Positions 35,262 through 43,090 of a stretch of 49,453 nucleotides of DNA are shown piece by piece (positions within the stretch are counted from its first letter, which is position 1; each line of letters starts with the position of its first letter). A program made the translations under genes and the position numbers. Origin of the DNA: an uncultured Alphaproteobacteria bacterium (GTDB taxonomy: Bacteria; Pseudomonadota; Alphaproteobacteria; UBA11222); the NCBI GenBank assembly GCA_937888955.1, contig CALAQW010000012.1:1-49453 (forward strand), in the 5' to 3' direction. The notes beneath the pieces were generated by a model that worked only from the letters and a program-made list of their open reading frames with translations, was not told where the DNA came from and searched no databases.

Positions 35262-37295
35262 TTGTCCATGACGGAGGTGTCGGAACAAAGCCTTGACCCG
35301 GCCAAAGGGACAGACAAGGCGCTGCCTGTCATAGCGGTCGATGATTTGCACAAAAGCTATGGCCGAAAGCGGGTGAAGGCGGTCGATGGCCTGTCATTCC
35401 GCGTCGAAAAGGGAGAGATTTTCGGGCTGCTCGGTCCCGATGGCGCGGGCAAGACAAGCGTTATTCAAATACTTGCGGGTGTATTGAGCGCAAATCGCGG
35501 CGCAGCCCAGGTGGCCGGCATCAATTGCTTGCGCGCGCCTGAACGGGTGAAGCGGCTTATCGGCTATATGCCGCAAGGGCTTGGCCTTAACCTGTATGAC
35601 AGCCTGTCGGTTGCCGAGAATATCGAATTCTTCCGCCAGTTGCGGCAGGTGCCGGCCAGCCAGTTTTACGAAAACCGCGACCGCCTGCTCGACATGACCC
35701 GGCTATCGCCTTTTCTGGATCGGCCGGCGGGCAAATTATCGGGCGGCATGCGGCAGAAGCTGGCGCTGATCTGCACGCTTGTCCATCTGCCTGATATTCT
35801 GCTGCTTGATGAGCCGACAACCGGTGTCGATCCAATCTCGCGGCGCGACTTCTGGACAATTATCCATGATCTGGTGGCCGAGCGCGCCGTCACCGTATTG
35901 CTGACCACCTCCTATATGGATGAGGCAGAGCGATGCCATGAGGTTGCACTGATGCATGCGGGGCGTGAAATCGCAAGCGGCGAACCCGAGCAGCTGATCG
36001 CGGAAATGGGGGCTGTCAATATCGCGCTGCGCTGCGCGGAACCCGAGCGGCTGCTCAACCTCGTGCGCCGATGGCCCGAGGTCGAGAATGCCGCGCTGTT
36101 TGGCAGTGAAGTCCGCTTGATGGTGACCGACCCGGCATTTGATCTTGACGCTGCATTGCACGCGGCCGACATCACCGACTTCACCCAAAGGCGGAATCCG
36201 GCGGGGCTTGAGGAAGTGTTCGTGCATGCCCTGCGCCAGCCGGAAAATGGCGTTGGCAGCGGGCCGGACGGGACTGTGCCACAGTCCGGCCTGACCGATA
36301 CCGACGCGGATGAGAATGGACTGAGCCTGAGCAAATCCGCCCGCGCGGGAAGCGATGGCGAACATGCGGTGGTGACCGAAGGGCTGACTTGCCGGTTTGG
36401 CGACTTCACTGCTGTCGATGCGGTAAGCCTGTCTGTCAGGCGCGGTGAGATTGTGGGATTGCTCGGCCCGAACGGTGCCGGCAAGACGACATTGATCAAA
36501 ATGCTGTGCGGTTTGTTGCCGCCGAGCGAAGGGCGCGCCGAGGTGGCCGGGTATGAGGTGACACGCGCGGCCCACCCGCTCCGCTTCGAGATCGGCTATA
36601 TGTCGCAGCGCTTCTCGCTTTACCGGGATTTGCCGGTCGACAGTAACCTGAAACTCTGCGCTGGCCTCTATGGGCTTGCGCCCGCGCAGCGCACGGCGCG
36701 GATCGACAGGCTTTTGTCTGAACTCGAACTGTCGGCCTATCGCGACCGTCTGACAAAATCCCTGCCGCTCGGGATCCGGCAAAGGCTGGCGCTGGCCAAT
36801 GCCCTGCTGCACAGCCCGTCGATCCTGTTCCTTGATGAGCCGACTTCCGGGGTCGATCCGATTGCGCGGCGGCGCTTCTGGAATATTGTGCACCTGCTGG
36901 CACGCCGTGAAGGTGTCACCGTTATCGTCTCGACCCATTACATGGATGAGGCTGAACATTGCGACCGGCTTGGCTTCATGCAGCAAGGACGGCTGATCGC
37001 GCTTGATACGCCGCAGGCGCTCGCGCAACAGGCTGAACAGCGCGCAGGCCCGCTCGTCACGGTGCGCAGCGACGATTTTGCCCGCTGCTTCGCGGAACTG
37101 CGGCCAAGATTCCCCACAGCGATGCTGCATGGGCGACGCATCCAGTGGCAATCGGCAAAGCCGGAAGATGATATGGCGCAAGCACGCCGTCTGCTTGCCG
37201 GTATCGCACCGCATGCTGACATCGCCAGCCAGCCCCTGTCCATGGAAGAAACTTTTGTCAGCTTCCTCACATTCGACAGGCAATCCGATGTTTAG
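35262..37295 (+). CDS. Tandem ABC ATPase (YbhF-like)
   Basis: 677 residues with two nucleotide-binding domains. NBD1: Walker A GPDGAGKT (58-65), signature LSGGMRQ (159-165), Walker B ILLLDEP. NBD2: Walker A GPNGAGKT (402-409), a non-canonical signature LPLGIRQ (501-507) and Walker B ILFLDEP. A polar linker (about 328-368) joins them. The variant signature is, as I recall, usual for the second domain of RbbA/YbhF-type exporters. TTG start with GGAAGGG 8 nt upstream (an ATG two codons later is possible). It overlaps the first permease by 8 nt. Confidence 0.94.
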   Translation: MSMTEVSEQSLDPAKGTDKALPVIAVDDLHKSYGRKRVKAVDGLSFRVEKGEIFGLLGPDGAGKTSVIQILAGVLSANRGAAQVAGINCLRAPERVKRLIGYMPQGLGLNLYDSLSVAENIEFFRQLRQVPASQFYENRDRLLDMTRLSPFLDRPAGKLSGGMRQKLALICTLVHLPDILLLDEPTTGVDPISRRDFWTIIHDLVAERAVTVLLTTSYMDEAERCHEVALMHAGREIASGEPEQLIAEMGAVNIALRCAEPERLLNLVRRWPEVENAALFGSEVRLMVTDPAFDLDAALHAADITDFTQRRNPAGLEEVFVHALRQPENGVGSGPDGTVPQSGLTDTDADENGLSLSKSARAGSDGEHAVVTEGLTCRFGDFTAVDAVSLSVRRGEIVGLLGPNGAGKTTLIKMLCGLLPPSEGRAEVAGYEVTRAAHPLRFEIGYMSQRFSLYRDLPVDSNLKLCAGLYGLAPAQRTARIDRLLSELELSAYRDRLTKSLPLGIRQRLALANALLHSPSILFLDEPTSGVDPIARRRFWNIVHLLARREGVTVIVSTHYMDEAEHCDRLGFMQQGRLIALDTPQALAQQAEQRAGPLVTVRSDDFARCFAELRPRFPTAMLHGRRIQWQSAKPEDDMAQARRLLAGIAPHADIASQPLSMEETFVSFLTFDRQSDV

Positions 37296-38421
37296 CCGCA
37301 CGATCGCCATTGCCCGCAAGGAAGTGCGCGAACTGCTGCGCGATCCGATCTATCTCGGGCTTGCCTTCGTGGTGCCGATCACCTTGATGCTGCTGCTCGG
37401 CTACGGGCTCAGCATGGATGTCAAACATCTGCCGATCGTATTTGTCGATCAGGACCGGACACCGATCAGCCGAGGCTATATCGACGGCTATATTCATTCC
37501 GAATATTTCGATCTGGTCGGGGTGACAAGCGAGCCGCGTAGCGCGGAATTGTTACTGCGGCGGGGCACCGCGCGCACCATTATCGAAATCCCGCCCGACT
37601 TCAGCCGCAAGTTGTTGGCGGGCGAGCAGGTGGCGCTCGGGGTGACCGTGGATGGTTCCTTTCCGACGCGCGGCAGCGTCGCTGTGGGGTATGTCAGTGC
37701 AGTTAATGCGCTTTATAATCAACAGCTTATCACGGATTTTTTAGCCACGCGGGGGCTGCGCGATACAACGATCGTGCCGGTGCAGATGGCGTTGTCGGTC
37801 TGGTACAATCCGTCGCTTGAAAGCAAGAATTTCATCGTGCCGGGAGAGATGGTCATCATTCTGATGCTGTTTCCGGCCTTGCTTGGCGCATTGCTGATCG
37901 TGCGGGAGCGCGAAATCGGCACGATCTTCAACCTGTTTGCGGCACCCGTGCGCCGGTGGGAAATTATCGCGGGCAAGGCGCTGCCCTATATCGGGGTCGC
38001 CTTTCTGGATTACCTGATCCTTTTCTTCATGAGCGTTTATCTGTTCCAGGTGCGCTTTATCGGCAGTTTCCTTGTCGTAACGGGTGGTGCCCTGCTCTAT
38101 TCCGCCTGCACGATCGGGGTCGGGCTTCTGATTTCGATCTTCACCCGCAGCCAGCTTGCGGCGATGCTGCTGACATTTCTTGTCACCGTGACCCCGGCGG
38201 TTAATTTCTCGGGCTTTCTTGCACCTGTCGCAAGCCAGGATGCGGTGGGCCAGTTCATCGCCCAGCTGATCCCGGCCACCTACTTCATGGAAATCGTGCG
38301 CGGCAGCTTCCTCAAAGGTCTGGGCTTTGCGTCCTACTGGAGTGATTTGCTGGCAATGGCGGGCTACACGGCGGTGATTTACGCGATTGCCTGGGCCGGG
38401 CTGCGCAAGAGGATCGGCTGA
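37288..38421 (+). CDS. ABC-2 type permease (YbhS-like)
   Basis: 377 residues: one N-terminal helix (about 20-40), a large extracytoplasmic domain, then about five C-terminal helices, the ABC-2 exporter plan. It contains LLREIGTIFNL-like coupling sequence (VREREIGTIFNLFAAP), the conserved ABC-2 cytoplasmic motif. It starts at the ATG inside the last codons of the ATPase gene and shares the TGATG junction with the second permease. With HlyD and the ATPase it should form a four-component exporter; cargo unknown (drugs or cations in E. coli relatives). Confidence 0.92.
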   Translation: MFSRTIAIARKEVRELLRDPIYLGLAFVVPITLMLLLGYGLSMDVKHLPIVFVDQDRTPISRGYIDGYIHSEYFDLVGVTSEPRSAELLLRRGTARTIIEIPPDFSRKLLAGEQVALGVTVDGSFPTRGSVAVGYVSAVNALYNQQLITDFLATRGLRDTTIVPVQMALSVWYNPSLESKNFIVPGEMVIILMLFPALLGALLIVREREIGTIFNLFAAPVRRWEIIAGKALPYIGVAFLDYLILFFMSVYLFQVRFIGSFLVVTGGALLYSACTIGVGLLISIFTRSQLAAMLLTFLVTVTPAVNFSGFLAPVASQDAVGQFIAQLIPATYFMEIVRGSFLKGLGFASYWSDLLAMAGYTAVIYAIAWAGLRKRIG

Positions 38422-39551
38422 TGCTGTCACGTCTTTCCGCAATGATCGTTAAGGAATTCGGCGAGCTGCGCCGTGATATTCCGATTTTGCTGATCCTGAT
38501 CTGGGGTTTTACCGGCATAATCTATTCCGCAGGTCATGCGATCTCGATGGAGATCCGCGACTATCCGGTGGTCGTCTATGACATGGCGCAGAGCCGCACC
38601 AGCCGCGAGCTTATCTCCCGGCTGCACAAACCCTATTTCAAGATCGTGGCGCATCTGCGCAATGAAGACGCCGTGGTGCGTTATCTCGATCAGGGCAAGG
38701 CGAGCCTCGCCATCATCATCCCGCCCGAATTCGAACGCCGCGTCAATGCGGGCGAAACCGCGCAGTTTCAGATTCTGTCGGACGGTACCCTGTCGATGTC
38801 GGCGACCATCGCGGGCGGGCATATCGCAACGATCGCCAGCGAGTTCGGGCTGGAATTGCTGAGCCGCACATCGGCCATGCAGGCGGGCGCGGCGACGGCC
38901 CTGCCCCGGGTCGATGCGCGGATCCGCGTCGCCTATAACGCCAATCTCGTCAATGCCTGGTTTTCCGCAATGCTGGAGCTGTTCAATATCACCACCATGG
39001 TGGCCGCGCTTCTGACTGCCGCCGCCATGGTGCGCGAGAAGGAATATGGCACCCTTGAACAGTTGCTGGTCAGCCCGCTGCGCCCCGCGGAATTGTTTAT
39101 CGCCAAGGTCATACCAACGGTTGTCATCGTCCCGCTGCTTGCTTTGGGATCGTTATTCACGATTCTGCAGGGGGTGTTTGATGTCCCGATCCGGGGATCG
39201 ATCCTGTTGTTCTATCTGGTGTCGCTTGTCTATGTGTTCGCCGCAGCAAGCCTTGGGCTGGCGATTGCGGTTGTGGCGCGCAATGTGGCGCAGGCGATGA
39301 TGATCCTGCTGCTGTTCCTGTTTCCGATGATGTTTTTATCGGGCGCCTTCACCCCGCCCGAAAGCATGGCGACCTGGATGCGCTATGCCAGCCTGATTTC
39401 GCCGATGCGCTATTATCTCGATTTCGGTTATCAGGTCCTGTTCAAGGGCAACGGCATCGCAGAAATCTGGCACGATATTCTGGGTATCTTCGCGGTCGGC
39501 AGCGTGATGTTCGGGATTGCCGTGTGGCGATTCCGCCGGCTGATCGCATAA
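38421..39551 (+). CDS. ABC-2 type permease (YbhR-like)
   Basis: 376 residues with the same plan as the preceding gene: one helix near the N-terminus, an extracytoplasmic domain, and C-terminal helices. The ABC-2 coupling motif is VREKEYGTLEQLLVSPLRP and the late helix region contains MFLSGAFTPPESMATWMRY. The two permeases are clearly paralogous and probably heterodimerise. Last gene of the exporter operon. It converges with the SGNH-protein gene 32 nt away; no clear terminator is seen. Confidence 0.92.
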   Translation: MLSRLSAMIVKEFGELRRDIPILLILIWGFTGIIYSAGHAISMEIRDYPVVVYDMAQSRTSRELISRLHKPYFKIVAHLRNEDAVVRYLDQGKASLAIIIPPEFERRVNAGETAQFQILSDGTLSMSATIAGGHIATIASEFGLELLSRTSAMQAGAATALPRVDARIRVAYNANLVNAWFSAMLELFNITTMVAALLTAAAMVREKEYGTLEQLLVSPLRPAELFIAKVIPTVVIVPLLALGSLFTILQGVFDVPIRGSILLFYLVSLVYVFAAASLGLAIAVVARNVAQAMMILLLFLFPMMFLSGAFTPPESMATWMRYASLISPMRYYLDFGYQVLFKGNGIAEIWHDILGIFAVGSVMFGIAVWRFRRLIA

Positions 39552-39583
39552 AGATAAAGCGCCCGGCCATCAGCCGATACGGA

Positions 39584-40705
39584 TCAATCGGCGGTGTCGG
39601 GAAAGGGGCGCGGTTGCATGCCGGGCGCGAGCAGATCGAAATTGCTCCCCGCTACCTCCTCACCCGTCATTGCAGCCGCCAGATCGCGCATCAGCTCATC
39701 GGCGGCCGCCACCGAATAATGCAGCGGATCCCAGTAATTTTCATCACGGGTCGTAAACGGGCTTGCGATCATGAAATCGGCGACGCGCATGTTGGGGATA
39801 TCGGCCGCAAGACGCGCAATCCGTTGTTTGCATTCAAACCATTCACGCCCCGGAATGCTATCGGCCAATGGGTGCTGCGCCCGGTGATAAGGGGCAAAGA
39901 ACAGCAGCTTTTGCGTGTCGGCGGGCAATCCGCGCAATAGCTCCGCCAGCATGGGATGCGTCGGGAAAGTCAGCCTGTCGGGGGCGAAATCGCCACCGGC
40001 CTTGGGTGCCTGTATATTCAATTCGCGCATTTTCACAAGTGACTGACGGACCTTGCCAAGATCATATTCCGACGGGTCAGGCAGAAAATCAGTGTAACCG
40101 TCGCGCCCGTATTTTACCGCGCGCAGGCCCAGCATGGTGGCGAGTTGCCGCCCGGTCTGCTCCAGCGTGAAAAAATCGAAATGATGCAGAAAATCGTTCC
40201 AGCGATTTTCATCATACATCCATTCAGGAAACGGGCGCGGGGTGTATTTTTCAAAGCTGTCGCCCGTGCCGCACCAGACAAGATCAACGCCCATGATCAG
40301 AAATTGCATCTCCGGGTGATGCCGGCCAAACAGCGCAAGCATCCGGTATTGCTCGTAAGCCGTGGCGCTGTTCATCGCCAGATTGACAAACTTGCCATCA
40401 AGCAGCCCATCCAGCATGTCAGGGCGCAGCAATCTGCTTGTCGAGGTGCCGATAATGGCGCTGTCAAAGCGGTCGGCCCGTGCGAGCGCCGGGAACGAAA
40501 AGCGCGCATTCGATGAAATTGGCACCCGATCAAGCGGCGGTGAGACCGGCAATGTATCGAAAGGATCCACAATGATGATGAGCGCCATGACCACGAAGGC
40601 AAGCGCTGCCGCACCGCAAAAAAACCAGCCTGCGGTCTGCCGCCACTTACGATGATCGCCAGCCTGATCGGATGATGGATCAGAACTGGAAGTAGATGAA
40701 CTCAC
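39584..40705 (-). CDS. SGNH/DltD-like protein partnered with an MBOAT
   Basis: 373 residues from the chosen GTG: one N-terminal membrane helix (about 27-47), then an exported domain with GTSTSR (86-91, nucleophile-loop position) and a C-terminal DPLHYS (326-331) offering the Asp/His of an SGNH hydrolase. This resembles the DltD, AlgX/AlgJ and PatB partners of MBOAT acyltransferases, which hand acyl groups to a polymer in the periplasm. GTG has GGGGGA 8 nt upstream; a TTG six codons earlier is less supported. It overlaps the MBOAT gene by 26 nt. Confidence 0.78.
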   Translation of the reverse strand: MSSSTSSSDPSSDQAGDHRKWRQTAGWFFCGAAALAFVVMALIIIVDPFDTLPVSPPLDRVPISSNARFSFPALARADRFDSAIIGTSTSRLLRPDMLDGLLDGKFVNLAMNSATAYEQYRMLALFGRHHPEMQFLIMGVDLVWCGTGDSFEKYTPRPFPEWMYDENRWNDFLHHFDFFTLEQTGRQLATMLGLRAVKYGRDGYTDFLPDPSEYDLGKVRQSLVKMRELNIQAPKAGGDFAPDRLTFPTHPMLAELLRGLPADTQKLLFFAPYHRAQHPLADSIPGREWFECKQRIARLAADIPNMRVADFMIASPFTTRDENYWDPLHYSVAAADELMRDLAAAMTGEEVAGSNFDLLAPGMQPRPFPDTAD

Positions 40706-42095
40706 TCTGAAGTCCCCCGCCAATCAGTAAAATCATGCCGACAAGCGCCAATGCGGCAAACAGCCCGACCCATCGCGACGGCCGCAGTTGATCGAGAATA
40801 AATTTCTGGCTGGTCGGTCCGGCAAACGCGGCGATGCCGCCGGCAATCAGCGCCGACAAAATCAGCGGACTGTCGATTGTGGTGCCGCCACGTCCGTGCA
40901 ATCCGAACCAGGATTGATAAATCGACCAGGTTGCAGCGAAATCTTCCGTCCGGAACAGGATCCATGAGGCAGCAACAAACCCCATTGTGCAAACCCAGCC
41001 AAGCAGCGCCGGCATGCGCAGGCCAAGATGCCGCCACAACCCGTTAATCCCCACCGCAAGCCCATGTGCGCCGCCCCACACGACATAACTCCAGGCTGCC
41101 CCGTGCCACAGCCCGCCAAGCAGCATCGTCAGGAAAGAATTACGCATCTGGACAAGGATTCCGCCGCGATTGCCGCCAAACGGGATATAGAGATAGTCAC
41201 GCAGGAACCGGCTCAATGTCATATGCCAGCGGCGCCAGAAATCCTGGATCGAGGTGGCACGATAGGGTGCATTGAAATTGATGGGCAATAGAAAGCCGAA
41301 CATCAGACCAAGCCCGATCGCCATGTCGGAATAGCCCGAAAAATCAAAGTATAGCTGCAAAAAATAGGCATAGGTGGCAAGCCATGCCTCCCCCAGATTC
41401 AGCGTACCGCCCTCAAGCACGCGATTGAACATCGGACTGCCAATCCGTGCCGCAACATCGGCAATCAGCACTTTTTTGCCCAGCCCCACCAGAAACAGCA
41501 TGCCGCCACGCGCCAGTCGTTCTTCCAGCCCCGGGCGGCGCGGATCAAGCCGGAATTGCGGAATAATCTCGTTATGGCGGACGATGGGGCCTGCGACGAG
41601 TTGCGGAAAAAAGGAGACAAACAGCAGATATTCACGGAAGCCATGCACAGACACGGATTTCCCGTCCCGTGCCGCACGGTGTAAATCGACGGCATAGGAA
41701 ATTTGCTGAAAGGTGTAAAAGCTGATCCCGAGCGGCAGGATGATACCAATCGGCTCATCGGACCAAAGTCCGACAACAGCCAGCGTCCCGGCAATGAAAT
41801 CGGCATATTTGAATATGCCGATAAGCAGCAGATTAAACAGCACTGCAATGAGCGGCAAGGAGCGGTGCATCCCGGCACCCCCGCCACTGCGCGCGAACCA
41901 GCGCAGCAGCAGCCAGTTGCCGACAGCCGAACCAAACAGCAATGGCAGAAACCGGATATCCCAATAGCCATAAAAAAGCAGCGACGCGGCAATCAGACAC
42001 CATTGCCGTGGCCGGTTATGCGCAGCCAGCCGGTAATAGACAAGCAGTGTGGCGGGCACGAAAAGCAGGATGAATATTTCGGAATTGAACAGCAT
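40680..42095 (-). CDS. MBOAT-family membrane O-acyltransferase (AlgI/PatA-like)
   Basis: 471 residues, about 10-12 hydrophobic helices. MBOAT marks: the DFSGYSDMAIGLGLMFG segment (251-267), NFNAPYRATSIQDFWRRWHMTLS with H291, and the catalytic H331 in GLWHGAAWSYVVWGGAHG. Members move acyl groups, usually acetyl, across the membrane onto alginate, peptidoglycan or teichoic acid. No polysaccharide synthesis genes are nearby, so the acceptor is open; peptidoglycan (PatA/PatB style) is one candidate. It follows the SDR gene by 9 nt. Confidence 0.92.
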   Translation of the reverse strand: MLFNSEIFILLFVPATLLVYYRLAAHNRPRQWCLIAASLLFYGYWDIRFLPLLFGSAVGNWLLLRWFARSGGGAGMHRSLPLIAVLFNLLLIGIFKYADFIAGTLAVVGLWSDEPIGIILPLGISFYTFQQISYAVDLHRAARDGKSVSVHGFREYLLFVSFFPQLVAGPIVRHNEIIPQFRLDPRRPGLEERLARGGMLFLVGLGKKVLIADVAARIGSPMFNRVLEGGTLNLGEAWLATYAYFLQLYFDFSGYSDMAIGLGLMFGFLLPINFNAPYRATSIQDFWRRWHMTLSRFLRDYLYIPFGGNRGGILVQMRNSFLTMLLGGLWHGAAWSYVVWGGAHGLAVGINGLWRHLGLRMPALLGWVCTMGFVAASWILFRTEDFAATWSIYQSWFGLHGRGGTTIDSPLILSALIAGGIAAFAGPTSQKFILDQLRPSRWVGLFAALALVGMILLIGGGLQSEFIYFQF

Positions 42096-42104
42096 ATAGG
42101 GCGA

Positions 42105-42971
42105 TTACACCGCAAGCTCGCCTGCCGCGCGCATGCGGGCGATCCCCTCGGCAAACCCGATCGGTGTAAAACCAAGCCGCCTGGCAGCGGGTGTGACGTC
42201 AAAATCCTTATCTTCGGTCAGCCGCCTGACCTCGTCAGGACCGATTGTCGGCAGAAACGGCAAGATAGCTGTCAATGGCGCCGCAAACCCAAGCAAGCTG
42301 GCGGGTACGGCAATTATGCACGGTCGGCGGCCGACCGCCTCTCCGCAAATAGTGACAATTTCGCGATAGGATAATGCTTGTCCGCCCGGCAAGGTTATCG
42401 GACCTTCCCCCACATCCTTGCAGGCGGCGGTGCAGGCCGCGCGCGCGACATCATCGCGGTGAACCGGCTGCATCAATGCCTGTCCGCCAAGCGGCAGTGG
42501 CAGCACCGGCAGTTTGCGGATGAGACCGGCAAGCCGCCTGATATTATTGTCCTGGCCGCCATAGATCATTGTGGGATGAATGATCAGCCCGTTTCCATGC
42601 GCATCCCGATGGGCGTCTTCCGCATCGCTGACATCGGCTGCCTTTTGATCGGGAAAGCGGGTGAATTTCCGTGTTGAACCAAGCGTAATCAGCCGCGTTC
42701 CTGACGATGGCAGCGCCGCGATGATATTGCGTGTATAGCGCGCATGCGCCGCATTGATAACGCAATCCACATCCTCAAGTGCGGCCTGTAGCTGTGCCTT
42801 GTCACCCCCTGCATCAGCCGTGCGGAATATGATGCCAGCAGGTGATGAATTCACCGCCGTACGGGCAATGACAATAGTCATGTAACCGGCATCGCGCAGC
42901 TGCGCTGCGATGACTTTCCCTGTATTGCCGGTGCCGCCGATGACAGCGACTTTTTTCCAGTTAAAATTCAT
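42105..42971 (-). CDS. Atypical SDR / NmrA-like NAD(P)-binding protein
   Basis: 288 residues: an N-terminal Rossmann motif GGTGNTG (12-18) and the atypical-SDR pattern of residues, with IIHPTMIYGGQDNNIRRL as in complex-I-associated NDUFA9-like and epimerase-like proteins. No classical YxxxK is evident, so it may bind nucleotide without catalysis. It leads the MBOAT-SGNH genes at close spacing and may belong to the same operon, though its link to acylation is only positional. No strong ribosome site precedes the ATG. Confidence 0.8.
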   Translation of the reverse strand: MNFNWKKVAVIGGTGNTGKVIAAQLRDAGYMTIVIARTAVNSSPAGIIFRTADAGGDKAQLQAALEDVDCVINAAHARYTRNIIAALPSSGTRLITLGSTRKFTRFPDQKAADVSDAEDAHRDAHGNGLIIHPTMIYGGQDNNIRRLAGLIRKLPVLPLPLGGQALMQPVHRDDVARAACTAACKDVGEGPITLPGGQALSYREIVTICGEAVGRRPCIIAVPASLLGFAAPLTAILPFLPTIGPDEVRRLTEDKDFDVTPAARRLGFTPIGFAEGIARMRAAGELAV

Positions 42972-43090
42972 TAATGAAACTAGTCAAAAACTTAACCAAC
43001 AAAAACCTAGGTAAATTTTGCTTTTCGTTAGGACCAGTTACATACTGCGTACCCCATACTGATAGCAATTGACCATGTGATCGCTCATAG

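Noticed and set aside
35736-37319. 527-codon minus-strand frame opposite the tandem ATPase
   Set aside because: Antisense shadow of a clear ABC protein with intact motifs; composition is not protein-like.
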